A DNA stretch of 64,000 nt. It comes from Microbulbifer pacificus. Its GTDB lineage: Bacteria; Pseudomonadota; Gammaproteobacteria; Pseudomonadales; Cellvibrionaceae. A program made the translations under genes and the position numbers. The notes under the pieces are model-generated. The model did not search any database. It was not told the origin of the DNA and saw only the letters and a program-made list of their open reading frames with translations. The DNA lies in the NCBI RefSeq assembly GCF_002959965.1, contig NZ_PREV01000027.1, positions 744,001 to 808,000 of the forward strand, written 5' to 3'. Numbering within the stretch: the first letter of the stretch is position 1; each line of letters opens with the position of its first letter. Positions 55,229 through 63,752 of the stretch are shown one piece after another.

Positions 55229-56404
55229 TTAACGACGGGCCAGGTGGGTGATGGGTTGTACTTCCATGCCGTCGACCGCGTTGGCGACGGTGGAGGTCAC
55301 TACGCGCTCGCCGTCGGCGACGCCGGACGCGAGTACCACGCGGTGATCGGAGGTGGAGAGTACGTCCACTGTGCGGATATTCAGACGGTTGTTTTCATCT
55401 ACCACATACACCTTGTCTGCGCTGCGCAACGCTTCTCTCGGTACTATCACCGCCTGGCGCTGTTCAGTGGATTCCGCCTCGGCGGTAACAAACAGTCCCA
55501 CCGCCAGCGGTACGCCGTTGCTCGCGCCCTTGCCATAGGGGTCTTCCACTTCCGCCACTGCATAAATCAGGCGGGTCTGTTGGTCCACGGCTGCCTGGGT
55601 GCGCACAATACGGCCACGCCACTCCTGCTGGTGGCCGCCGACAAGGGCGGAGAGGGTGACTTGCGGGCCTGGGTTTGTCCTGCTGGCGACGAAGCCCATG
55701 GGAAGCTCCAGCTCCAGTAGCTGGCTGTCGGTCAGCGGCAGGCGCACTTCGACCCGGTCGGTGGCGAAGATCCGCCCAAGGGGGGTGCTGGCGGTTACGT
55801 ATTGACCTACACCCACATCACGGCTGATAACGCGACCGCGATAGGGCAGGCGGATTTTGGTTCGGGAAAGATTCAGTTCCGCATCCGCCAGCTCCGCCTG
55901 CGCGGCACGCAAATTGGCCTGCGCTTCAATGACCTGGGGCTTGTTCACCTGCAGCGGGGTGGGCTCCTTGTTTGGATTCAGATCTAGCCACTGCTGGCGC
56001 TTGATGGCTGCGTTGGCTTCTGCCTGCAGTAACAGCACCTCCGCCTGTGCCACACGCGCTTTGGCCTGCGCGACCTGCAACTGGTAGTCCGCGTCATCCA
56101 GCTGGATCAGGGTTTCACCGGCTTCAAAACCGGCACCTTCGGCAAACCCGTCGGCGATGGCAACAATGCGCCCGGAGATCTGCGGAGTGAGATCAATCTC
56201 TGTGTGTGGCCGTACTTCACCTTGGGTGGTAACGCTGAGGGCTACCGACTCCTCGCGGGCCTCGGAGTACACCAGGGAAACCAGGCGCTGTTCTTCCTCT
56301 TTCTTTTCCGGCTGCGGTTTTGCAGCGGACATCCATTGCACTGTGCCGAAGCCCACCGCCAGTACGAGTACGGGAGCGGCGGCTTTCAGGATTTTTTTGT
56401 TCAT
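55229..56404 (-). CDS. RND efflux periplasmic adaptor (membrane fusion protein)
   Basis: A 391-residue adaptor linking the RND permease to an outer-membrane channel. The N-terminal signal anchor (APVLVLAVGFGTVQWMSAA) lacks a lipobox cysteine. The biotinyl-lipoyl-like half motifs are GRIVAIADGFAEGAGFEAGETLIQLDDADY and YRGRVISRDVGVGQYVTASTPLG, enclosing an alpha-helical hairpin of about 85 residues, and the beta-barrel and membrane-proximal domains follow. First gene of the pump operon, divergent from the cueR-like gene. Confidence 0.92.
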   Translation of the reverse strand: MNKKILKAAAPVLVLAVGFGTVQWMSAAKPQPEKKEEEQRLVSLVYSEAREESVALSVTTQGEVRPHTEIDLTPQISGRIVAIADGFAEGAGFEAGETLIQLDDADYQLQVAQAKARVAQAEVLLLQAEANAAIKRQQWLDLNPNKEPTPLQVNKPQVIEAQANLRAAQAELADAELNLSRTKIRLPYRGRVISRDVGVGQYVTASTPLGRIFATDRVEVRLPLTDSQLLELELPMGFVASRTNPGPQVTLSALVGGHQQEWRGRIVRTQAAVDQQTRLIYAVAEVEDPYGKGASNGVPLAVGLFVTAEAESTEQRQAVIVPREALRSADKVYVVDENNRLNIRTVDVLSTSDHRVVLASGVADGERVVTSTVANAVDGMEVQPITHLARR

Positions 56405-56634
56405 ATGTCTTATTTTGCCTGTGTGCGAGTTCGCCAACGGGGGCTGCCGATTTGGAGTATCCATGGGATCACGAAGTCCATTTGTTAGCTATTGGTCAAA
56501 AGCCGGAACGAGTGGAATTGTCGGCAAACGTCCGGTTATTTGCTGAATGGACTCGGTGAGACGCGGTTCTGGATGCAGTGAGGGACAAAAATATTTACGG
56601 GGAAATGCCGCACGGGACAAATGGTGTTGTGCAC

Positions 56635-56665
56635 TTGACCTTCCCCTTGCGGTAACCCGGAGGCT
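56635..56665 (+). promoter_or_regulatory. Possible CueR-type operator upstream of the MerR gene
   Basis: TTGACCTTCCCCTTGC starts here, which from memory matches the left half of the E. coli copA CueR box. The right half (GGTAACCCGGAGGCT) keeps some dyad character but does not match. TTGACC would be the -35 and the -10 is not clear. Assigned by resemblance; a footprint would be decisive. Confidence 0.4.
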
Positions 56666-56713
56666 CTACCACCATAACGGCCGGGAGAATCTCGGTGGAA
56701 CGGGAGGAATGAG

Positions 56714-57103
56714 ATGAACATTTCACAGGCGGCAAAGCAGGCGGGGTTATCCGCCAAGGCGCTGCGCTATTACGAATCCATCGACCTGTTGCAGCCAGCG
56801 CGGGGGCCCAATGGCTACCGGGAGTACTCCCGCGATGATGTAGAAACTCTGCAGTTTATCCAGCGGGCGCGGGCTTGCGGGTTCTCTGTGGAGGAAGTGC
56901 GCCAGCTGCTCACGCTGCACCGGAACCCGGCGCGGCACAGTCACGATGCCAAGCTGTTGGTAGAGGAAAAACTGCAGCAGGTAGAGCAACAGCTGCAGAC
57001 CTTGCAGGTAATGAAAAAGACCTTGGGAGAGCTGGCGGACAGCTGCGCCGGAGATGACTCGCCGGAGTGTGCCATTCTGTCGCAGCTGGCCAGCAAAGAA
57101 TAA
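56714..57103 (+). CDS. cueR: CueR-like Cu(I)-responsive MerR regulator
   Basis: 129 residues. The winged helix-turn-helix at residues 1-70 (MNISQAAKQAGLSAKALRYYESIDLL, PNGYREYSRDDV) is followed by a coiled-coil dimerisation helix and the metal loop CAGDDSPEC, with Cys111 and Cys119 seven residues apart. Ser76, in RHSHD, is where CueR has its Ser77 that excludes divalent metals, so monovalent Cu or Ag sensing is likely. Usual targets are a copper ATPase and multicopper oxidase, neither in the window; the divergent RND pump genes lie upstream instead. Confidence 0.88.
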   Translation: MNISQAAKQAGLSAKALRYYESIDLLQPARGPNGYREYSRDDVETLQFIQRARACGFSVEEVRQLLTLHRNPARHSHDAKLLVEEKLQQVEQQLQTLQVMKKTLGELADSCAGDDSPECAILSQLASKE

Positions 57104-57108
57104 GGCGA

Positions 57109-58278
57109 TCAAAAGCCCGGTTCCCATCCGGCGAGAATCCGCTCGCGGGTATAGGTCGCGGCCTGTACCTGGCTCAGCTGACGACGCTTGTCGTTGGTGG
57201 ACGCCCCGGGGCCGTGACTTTCGAACTCAAAGAAACGCGAGTCTTCCGGTGTGAACACCGTGGACTTGGTACCGTCGCGGCTGGTGCCGCGCATGGAGTC
57301 CCAGCCGTTGGTGGTGATGTGATCGTCCATAAAGGAGCGGATGAACACCGCCGCGCCGATGGCATCCGGGTCCGCGTAGCGGCCGTCGGCAAACGTCGTT
57401 GTGGGGTGCCAGGGGCGGCCGAGCGGGGTCGAGTTGGCGGGTACACCCTCCGCCTTCAGCAGCCGGCAGTTCAGGAAAACCAGCCCGAACTCGTGGTCGA
57501 TACTGGTACTGGGTGCGGTGACGTAACCTACGATGTCGCGCTCGGTGCCGCGAGGGCGGGTGATGATATCGCTGTTCTCGAACAGCGCCTGGCCCGCGCC
57601 GAAAATGAAATCCACGTTCCCTTCAATCACACTGTCTACGAAATAGCTGCGACCCGCTTGCACGAACAGAGTGTCCTGGTAGCCGATAAGGCGCACATTA
57701 CGGAAGGCCGAGCGGTCGCTGTTGAGGCCTGTCTCCAGTGCTACCGCCTGGGTGCCGTTGATCTTGTCGGTGTGATCGCTGGGAAGGGCATCGGTGGCAA
57801 GGAAGTCGAAGCTGTTTTCGATGGTGAGATTCTCCGCGCGAAAATCGGTCGCCTCGATTGTGAGGGTCGCGGTGTCGAAGGTGCCCATCTTGGCTTCGGA
57901 ACTCGGCTCCGTACCCACCGCCGGCATCCCTGCGTAGTCACCGTAGCGGATGACGGTGTTGTCGCGCCCGGCGCCGATCAGGTAGATGTTGGGTTTGTTG
58001 ACCAGCAGTTTCTCTTCATACAGGCCCTCGGGCAGGTAGATCACATAGGGCGTCGTGTTTGCTTCCGGCGCCGCCGCCAGCGCCGCGGTAATCGTGGGGA
58101 AGGCCGGCGTGTTACCGGTCTCGGCAGAAGCGGTACCGACTACCGCGTCATATCGGCGTTGGACATCGCTCTTGGCACAGGACGTCATCGCCAGCAGTGC
58201 CAGCAACCACAGACCGGGCCGCAGTGATCGATGGAGCGAGGGGGGAAGGTCTGAATTATCTCGTGCAGGCATCGCCAT
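57109..58278 (-). CDS. Pectinesterase-family (CE8) exported protein
   Basis: A 389-residue right-handed beta-helix enzyme of CE8, which demethylates pectin. A signal sequence with a possible lipobox (MTSC, Cys34) is present. The CE8 motifs are GYQDTLFVQAGRSYFVDSVIEGNVDFIFGAGQALFENSDI, with the two catalytic aspartates in QDT and DFIFG, and the substrate arginine in LGRPWHP. Compared with plant enzymes, E. coli YbhC-like features dominate, and YbhC itself is an acyl-CoA thioesterase, so pectin activity is not certain. ATG 58278 follows GGAG. No other pectin genes are adjacent. Confidence 0.9.
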   Translation of the reverse strand: MAMPARDNSDLPPSLHRSLRPGLWLLALLAMTSCAKSDVQRRYDAVVGTASAETGNTPAFPTITAALAAAPEANTTPYVIYLPEGLYEEKLLVNKPNIYLIGAGRDNTVIRYGDYAGMPAVGTEPSSEAKMGTFDTATLTIEATDFRAENLTIENSFDFLATDALPSDHTDKINGTQAVALETGLNSDRSAFRNVRLIGYQDTLFVQAGRSYFVDSVIEGNVDFIFGAGQALFENSDIITRPRGTERDIVGYVTAPSTSIDHEFGLVFLNCRLLKAEGVPANSTPLGRPWHPTTTFADGRYADPDAIGAAVFIRSFMDDHITTNGWDSMRGTSRDGTKSTVFTPEDSRFFEFESHGPGASTNDKRRQLSQVQAATYTRERILAGWEPGF

Positions 58279-58503
58279 GGTACAGCTCCGTCTGATTGTT
58301 GGTCAGGTCGAATTTTTCTTGTTTTTGATATTGGTCAGGCCATTCTAGCGGGTTCCCCATACGGGCCTCAACCCGCGTTGTGAGCAGCGCACACCGCGGA
58401 AATCGTGGGGAAAACTATTCAGCTGGAGGCTGAGCCCCTTATTTTGCGGGGCTGGCTGGGGTAGAATGCGCGCCCGCTTTAACCGACCGAAGCTGACAGC
58501 CCT

Positions 58504-59599
58504 ATGGAAATCAATCCGCTTCTCAACCAGATGAAAGACCTCGCAGAGCGCACCGACGTTCTCAGGGGGTATCTTTGACTACGCTGGCAAGAAAGAACGC
58601 CTGACCGAAGTCGAACTCGAACTGGCCGAACCCAGCGTCTGGGATGACCCCGATCGCGCTCAGGAATTGGGTCGCGAGCGCTCCTCTCTGGAGGCCGTCG
58701 TAAAAACCATCGAAGACCTCGATGGTGGCCTCAGCGACTGCCGCGAACTGCTCGACATGGCTGTGGAAGAGGGCGATGAAGACTCCGTGACAGAAGTAGC
58801 GGGCGAACTCGGTAACCTCGAACAGCAGCTCGAAACCCTCGAATTCCGCCGCATGTTCTCCGGCGAAACCGACCCCAACAACGCCTACCTGGACATCCAG
58901 GCCGGCTCCGGCGGCACCGAAGCCCAGGACTGGGCCGAAATGCTGCTGCGCATGTACCTGCGCTGGGGCGAAGCCCACGGCTTCAAAACCACCCTCGAGG
59001 AAGCTTCCGCAGGCGACGTTGCCGGCATCAAAAGTGCCACCATCCACTTTCAGGGCGAATACGCCTACGGCTGGCTGCGCACCGAAACCGGCGTACACCG
59101 CCTGGTGCGGAAATCCCCGTTCGACTCCGGCAACCGCCGCCACACCTCCTTCACCTCCGTCTTCGTCTCCCCGGAGATCGACGACAACATCGAGATTGAG
59201 GTGGACAAATCCCAGGTGCGTGAAGACACCTACCGCGCCTCTGGCGCCGGCGGTCAGCACGTCAACAAAACCGACTCCGCGGTGCGCTTGACCCACATAG
59301 CCACGGGCATCGTCGTCGCCTGCCAGAGCGAACGCTCCCAGCACCAGAACCGCGACAAAGCCTGGAAAATGCTGCGGGCGCGACTTTACGAACAGGAAAT
59401 GCAGAAGCGCAACGCCGAAAAGCAAGCGCTGGAAGAAAGCAAATCCGACATCGGCTGGGGTAGTCAGATCCGCTCCTACGTTCTGGATGACTCGCGCATC
59501 AAAGACCTGCGCACCGGCGTCCAGACCAGTAACTGCCAGGCAGTGCTGGACGGGGACCTGGATCAGTTTATCGAAGCGAGCCTGAAGGCGGGGCTGTAA
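58504..59599 (+). CDS. prfB: Peptide chain release factor 2, with programmed +1 frameshift
   Basis: Ends translation at UGA and UAA. Codons 1-24 read from ATG 58504 to CTT 58573-58575. An in-frame TGA follows at 58576-58578 and the ribosome shifts +1 to read GAC at 58577. The slip site is CTTTGAC with the internal Shine-Dalgarno AGGGGG just upstream, as in E. coli, which autoregulates RF2. The full product is 364 residues. The anticodon tripeptide SPF is in RKSPFDSGN and the GGQ motif in [11 protein letters not shown]. The start of the second frame alone is misleading. Confidence 0.97.
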
Positions 59600-59612
59600 G
59601 GTTCCAGTGATT

Positions 59613-59638
59613 GTTGGGCACGCTTCGCTTTGCCCAAC
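59613..59638. repeat. Short inverted repeat after prfB
   Basis: GTTGGGCA with its complement and a ten-base loop (CGCTTCGCTT). Resembles a common intergenic hairpin of gammaproteobacteria with TTGGGC arms. No T run. Confidence 0.6.
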
Positions 59639-59690
59639 ATACGGCATTGATTAGAGCTGAGTTTTTACTTGGCTTACGAAGCAAAATACG

Positions 59691-59760
59691 TCGAATTAAA
59701 GGTGGAGTGCTGGGTGTTCGGTTTCGAAACCGAATACCCAGTGCTCCACCGCCACGGAAT
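59691..59760 (-). repeat. Nested inverted repeat, copy E (interior removed)
   Basis: Flanks and outer stem of the family with no inner hairpin: a 25-bp stem at 59701-59725 with 59726-59750, with two G-U pairs and no loop. The flanks TCGAATTAAA and GCCACGGAATT are those of copy D, so it lies in the reverse orientation. It sits between prfB and lysS. Confidence 0.8.
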
Positions 59761-59825
59761 TCAGAACAGAGCTTTACAGAAAAGCGGCGAAGTCCGAAAC
59801 ACACCAGAAAGACATGTGATAGATC

Positions 59826-61319
59826 ATGAGCAACACACCAACTCAGCAAGACGAAAACAAACTGATCGCCGAGCGCCGCGCCAAACTCAGCGCCATGCGC
59901 GAGAAGGGCAATGCCTTCCCGAACAGCTTTCGCCGCGAACACCTCGCCGCCGACCTGCAAAAAGAGTTTGGTGAAAAGAGCAAGGAAGAGCTGGAAGCCG
60001 AAGGCAACACGGCCTGTGTCGCCGGCCGTATCCTCGCCAAGCGCGGCCCCTTCCTCGTGATTCAGGACGTCTCCGACCGCATCCAGCTGTACGCCGACAA
60101 GCAGGCCCAGGCCGACATCAAAGAGCGCTGGGGCACCTGGGACATCGGCGACATCGTCGGCGTCAAAGGCGCACTGCACAAATCCGGCAAAGGCGACCTC
60201 TACGTCAACTGCGAAGAGTACAGCCTGCTCACCAAAGCCCTGCGCCCGCTGCCAGAAAAATTCCATGGTATTTCCGACCAGGAAATGCGCTATCGTCAGC
60301 GCTACGTCGACCTGATCGCCACTCCGGAATCCCGCAAGGTGTTCCAGCTGCGCGTTCAAATCATCGACTACATCCGCCAGTACCTGAACAAAAACCACTT
60401 CATGGAAGTGGAAACCCCCATGTTACAGGTCATCCCCGGCGGCGCCGCCGCGCGCCCGTTTGTGACGCATCACAACGCGCTCGACATCGACATGTACCTG
60501 CGCATCGCGCCGGAGCTGTACCTCAAGCGTCTGGTGGTCGGCGGCTTTGAGCGCGTATACGAAATCAACCGCAACTTCCGCAACGAAGGCCTGTCCACAC
60601 GCCACAACCCCGAGTTCACCATGCTCGAGTTCTACCAGGCGTACGCGGACTACCGCGACATGATGGACCACACCGAAGCGCTGCTGCGCGGCATCTGCAC
60701 CGACGTGCTCGGCAGCACCACCGTCGAGTACCAGGGCAAGAGCTACGATTTCGCCCAGCCGTTCGCGCGTATCAGCGTGTTCGACTCGATTCTCAAATAC
60801 AACCCGGAACTGAGCGCCTCCGACATCGACAATATGGAAAGCGCGCGCAAGGTGGCGGAAAAACTGAACATCCAGGTCAAGGAGATCTGGGGGCTCGGCA
60901 AAGTGCAGATCGAGATTTTTGAGGCGACCGTTGAACACCTGCTCGATCAGCCGACCTTCATCACCGAATACCCGACCGAAGTATCCCCGCTGGCGCGTCG
61001 CAACGACGACAACCCGTTTGTGACGGACCGCTTCGAGTTTTTCATCGGCGGCCGCGAGATTGCCAATGGCTTCTCGGAGCTCAACGACGCCGAAGACCAG
61101 GCCGAGCGCTTCATGGCGCAAGTGGCCGAAAAGGATGCCGGTGACGACGAAGCCATGCACTACGACGCCGACTATGTACGTGCGCTGGAATACGGTCTGC
61201 CACCTACCGCCGGTGAGGGTATCGGCATCGACCGGTTGGTAATGTTCCTCACCAACTCACCGTCTATCCGTGACGTCCTGCTGTTTCCGCATATGCGTCC
61301 GGAAGCTTCCGTCGAGTAA
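59826..61319 (+). CDS. lysS: Lysyl-tRNA synthetase LysS
   Basis: Class II synthetase of 497 residues. The OB-fold anticodon domain comes first ([30 protein letters not shown]), followed by the catalytic domain with motif 1 region [37 protein letters not shown], motif 2 [26 protein letters not shown] and motif 3 [28 protein letters not shown]. It is followed by a terminator, and the gene order prfB-lysS is that of E. coli. Confidence 0.97.
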   Translation: MSNTPTQQDENKLIAERRAKLSAMREKGNAFPNSFRREHLAADLQKEFGEKSKEELEAEGNTACVAGRILAKRGPFLVIQDVSDRIQLYADKQAQADIKERWGTWDIGDIVGVKGALHKSGKGDLYVNCEEYSLLTKALRPLPEKFHGISDQEMRYRQRYVDLIATPESRKVFQLRVQIIDYIRQYLNKNHFMEVETPMLQVIPGGAAARPFVTHHNALDIDMYLRIAPELYLKRLVVGGFERVYEINRNFRNEGLSTRHNPEFTMLEFYQAYADYRDMMDHTEALLRGICTDVLGSTTVEYQGKSYDFAQPFARISVFDSILKYNPELSASDIDNMESARKVAEKLNIQVKEIWGLGKVQIEIFEATVEHLLDQPTFITEYPTEVSPLARRNDDNPFVTDRFEFFIGGREIANGFSELNDAEDQAERFMAQVAEKDAGDDEAMHYDADYVRALEYGLPPTAGEGIGIDRLVMFLTNSPSIRDVLLFPHMRPEASVE

Positions 61320-61334
61320 TGTTCGGCGGACGCT

Positions 61335-61372
61335 AAAAAAGGGCGATGGCTTTGCGGCCATCGCCCTTTTTT
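61335..61372 (+). terminator. Bidirectional terminator between lysS and the PDZ gene
   Basis: Ten-bp stem GGGCGATGGC with its complement (61341-61350 with 61357-61366), six A on the left and six T on the right. It can end lysS and, read in reverse, the PDZ-protein gene. Confidence 0.93.
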
Positions 61373-61396
61373 GTACCCACTCAGGGCGCCCTGAAA

Positions 61397-62269
61397 TCAG
61401 TGGCGTATGCCCAGCGGTCCCGCTGGCAGATAAATGGTTTCCGGGGCTGTGCTGCCCTTGCGTTGGATTTCCACAGGCACCGAAGTACCTGGCGCAACCT
61501 GATAGACCTGGGTGCGCAGATCGCCCATGTGGAATACCCGCTGATTGTTGTAGCGGATGATCTTGTCGCCGGCGCGCAGGCCCGCATCGTAGGCCGGCGC
61601 GGACTCCAGAATACTGCTGATCTCGAATTCAGAGCGTCCTCCAGTGGCATTCAGATACTGCTCGAACTCCTCCTGGGTTAGCTCCTGCTCGAAAACCCGG
61701 CGTGGATTGCTATAAGTCTGCAATTGTTCCTGCAGCTCCTTGGCCCGTTTGGATCGTTTGTCCTGCAAGTGGTGATACTCATAGCTGAACTGCATCTGTT
61801 CGTACTGAATGCGCTCCTGCTTGTCGACAATATATTCCGCGCGCTCGTAGCTGAGCCCGGCATCGGTAAAATGTCTGATCTGGCCTTCCCTCACGCGGGC
61901 GTAGCGATCGCCGTTTTCTTGCTCGCGAATAGATCGGTGGTGGATTGCTGGCTCTGGTGCTTCGCGCGATTCCAGTGTTGCGTGGCGGATATCCCCCGTT
62001 GCGGCTGCGGGGTCCAGCCGTTTGCTCAGGTCATTCACCAGTTCCAGCAGTTGGTTCTGGATTTTGAGTGTCTGCTCCAGGGATTTTTCCAGCTGTTGTA
62101 CCCGCGCGGTCAGATCGCCCCTGGGTTGGGAGGATTTGGCGCTGTCGGAGAAGAGTGTCTCGCGAATGGTGGATGCCGCGGGATTGTCCGGATTGGTCCA
62201 GTGGGCCACTGCGGCACCGACAAGAAGCAGGGAAATCGCCAGCGGAATGGCGTGTCTGTGCAGGTTCAT
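61397..62269 (-). CDS. PDZ-domain membrane-anchored protein
   Basis: 290 residues with an N-terminal anchor (about 7-24), a coiled-coil region at about 52-85 (LTARVQQLEKSLEQTLKIQNQLLELVNDLSKRL), a charged helical stretch to about 185 (SYERAEYIVDKQERIQYEQMQFSYEYHHLQDKRSKRAKELQ), and a C-terminal PDZ domain with ISSILESAPAYDAGLRAGDKIIRYNNQRVFHMGDLRTQVYQ. No protease domain is present, so it could be a scaffold that recognises protein C-termini. Faces the periplasm if the anchor is as inferred. Confidence 0.85.
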   Translation of the reverse strand: MNLHRHAIPLAISLLLVGAAVAHWTNPDNPAASTIRETLFSDSAKSSQPRGDLTARVQQLEKSLEQTLKIQNQLLELVNDLSKRLDPAAATGDIRHATLESREAPEPAIHHRSIREQENGDRYARVREGQIRHFTDAGLSYERAEYIVDKQERIQYEQMQFSYEYHHLQDKRSKRAKELQEQLQTYSNPRRVFEQELTQEEFEQYLNATGGRSEFEISSILESAPAYDAGLRAGDKIIRYNNQRVFHMGDLRTQVYQVAPGTSVPVEIQRKGSTAPETIYLPAGPLGIRH

Positions 62270-62306
62270 GGAATCACCAAGTCACTTCAGAGGCGGTATT
62301 GGCCAA

Positions 62307-62915
62307 TTATAGAAGTACCAGGTGGTTGGGCAGTTCGTTCTTGACGACAGTGGCGGGTGCGGCCTCCTCCAGAAGGCGACCGCATTTTTCCACGCAGTGA
62401 ACGAATGCCTCGCCGGTTTTTCCTTTTTTCACCTCGCGGATGAAGTTCTCGACGATTTCCTGCCAGCTCTCATTGGTGATCTGCTCCGCCAGGCCGCGGT
62501 CGGCAAGAATCTCGACATAGTGCTCCGACTGTGAGACGAAGATCAGCAGGCCCAGTCGGTCTTTGGTGCTGTGCAGCTCGTGTTCAAGAAACTGGCGGCG
62601 GGCTAGATTGGACGCGCGCCAGTACTTCACTTTCTTTGGGATGAGCAGCATGGTCAGCGGTCGCCAGCGGAACAGGATTGCGAGCATGATGAACAGGACC
62701 CACTGCAGGGTGAAGGCCTGTTGGTATTCGATCCACCAGGGCAGGAACTGCATCAGTGGTGCCAGCAGCAGGGCGAGAAAGGCCGCCCACAGGGTGGAAA
62801 TGTACAGGTAGTTGTCGGCGCGGCGGGCGAGCACCGTTACCAGCTCCGCGTCGGTGCGCGATTCCACATCCTTGATCGTGTCGGCGACTTTGCGCCGCTC
62901 GCTTGCATTCAGCAT
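62307..62915 (-). CDS. TPM-domain membrane protein (YgcG/LemA operon type)
   Basis: A 202-residue protein with two membrane spans at about 38-62 and 68-90 interrupting a TPM domain that begins RTDAELVTVLARRADNY and continues LGLLIFVSQSEHYVEILADRGLAEQI and EAFVHCVEKCGRLLEE. The order domain-spans-domain is common for the third gene of lemA-TPM operons. Function unknown; some TPM domains are phosphatases with metal sites, not evident here. Confidence 0.87.
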   Translation of the reverse strand: MLNASERRKVADTIKDVESRTDAELVTVLARRADNYLYISTLWAAFLALLLAPLMQFLPWWIEYQQAFTLQWVLFIMLAILFRWRPLTMLLIPKKVKYWRASNLARRQFLEHELHSTKDRLGLLIFVSQSEHYVEILADRGLAEQITNESWQEIVENFIREVKKGKTGEAFVHCVEKCGRLLEEAAPATVVKNELPNHLVLL

Positions 62916-62960
62916 GTTGGTTTTCCGTTGTCCGCCAAATCCACTTTCGGTACAGGGTGT

Positions 62961-63713
62961 TTACCAGCCACCGGAAGCTCCTCCACCGCCGAAGCCGCCG
63001 CCCCCGCCGCCGAATCCACCGCCAAAGCCTCCGCCGCTATAACCGCCGCCGAATCCACCTCCACCGTAGTAGCCGCCGTAACGGCCGCGACGATAGTTGC
63101 TGCCGCCTGAGGGGGAGCCGAGTACTGAAGAGCCGAAAATCTGCAGCATGATGAACAACAGGAAAATCCCCACCAGTAGCGCCAGCTGCCGGTCGCGGTT
63201 GGACTCTGTGGGTTCGGGAACATACTCGTTTTTGATCGCGGCAATGATGGAGTCAACGCCGTTCACCACGCCGGCGTCGAAGTTGCCCTGGCGAAAATAG
63301 GGCAGGATCTTGGTGTGGATGATATTGGCGGAAAGTGCATCGGTGAGGGCGCCTTCGAGACCGTAACCGACTTCAATACGCACCTGTCGGTCACTGGGGG
63401 CAACAATCAGCAGGACGCCATTGTCCTTCCCTTTCTGACCGATTTTCCAGTGTCGTCCCAGCTGGTAGCCGTACTCCTCGATGGTGAGCCCCTGCAGGTC
63501 GGGCAGGGTGACCACCACGATCTGGTTGCTGGTTTCCTTCTCGTGCTGTTGCAGAATTTCCGTGAGCTGGTAGCGGGTGCTCTGGTTCAACAGGTTGGCA
63601 TTGTCCACCACCCGCCCACTGAGGCTGGGGAATTTCACGTCCGCTGCGGCAAGCCCGGCCCCAAACAGGGCCGGGAGCAGGAGAAGCAGCAGGGCGATCC
63701 GCCGGATCGTCAT
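62961..63713 (-). CDS. TPM-domain protein with glycine-rich tail (YgcG family)
   Basis: 250 residues. Signal peptide of about 23 residues (LLLLLPALFGAGLAAADV), periplasmic TPM domain (LSGRVVDNANLLNQSTRYQLTEILQQHEKETSNQIVVVTLPDLQG, GLEGALTDALSANII), a membrane span near residues 180-198, and a cytosolic tail of repeated Gly-Gly-Phe/Tyr from about residue 210 ending SGGW. Such tails are typical of YgcG proteins. It is directly upstream, on the same strand, of the second TPM gene and follows lemA. Confidence 0.9.
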   Translation of the reverse strand: MTIRRIALLLLLLPALFGAGLAAADVKFPSLSGRVVDNANLLNQSTRYQLTEILQQHEKETSNQIVVVTLPDLQGLTIEEYGYQLGRHWKIGQKGKDNGVLLIVAPSDRQVRIEVGYGLEGALTDALSANIIHTKILPYFRQGNFDAGVVNGVDSIIAAIKNEYVPEPTESNRDRQLALLVGIFLLFIMLQIFGSSVLGSPSGGSNYRRGRYGGYYGGGGFGGGYSGGGFGGGFGGGGGGFGGGGASGGW

Positions 63714-63752
63714 TCAGGACTCCGCTGTTACAGTGACATACAGTGGCGACGC

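Noticed and set aside
57067..58227. 386-codon forward frame opposite the pectinesterase gene
   Set aside because: Shadow of the opposite gene; its beginning overlaps the cueR end in another frame.
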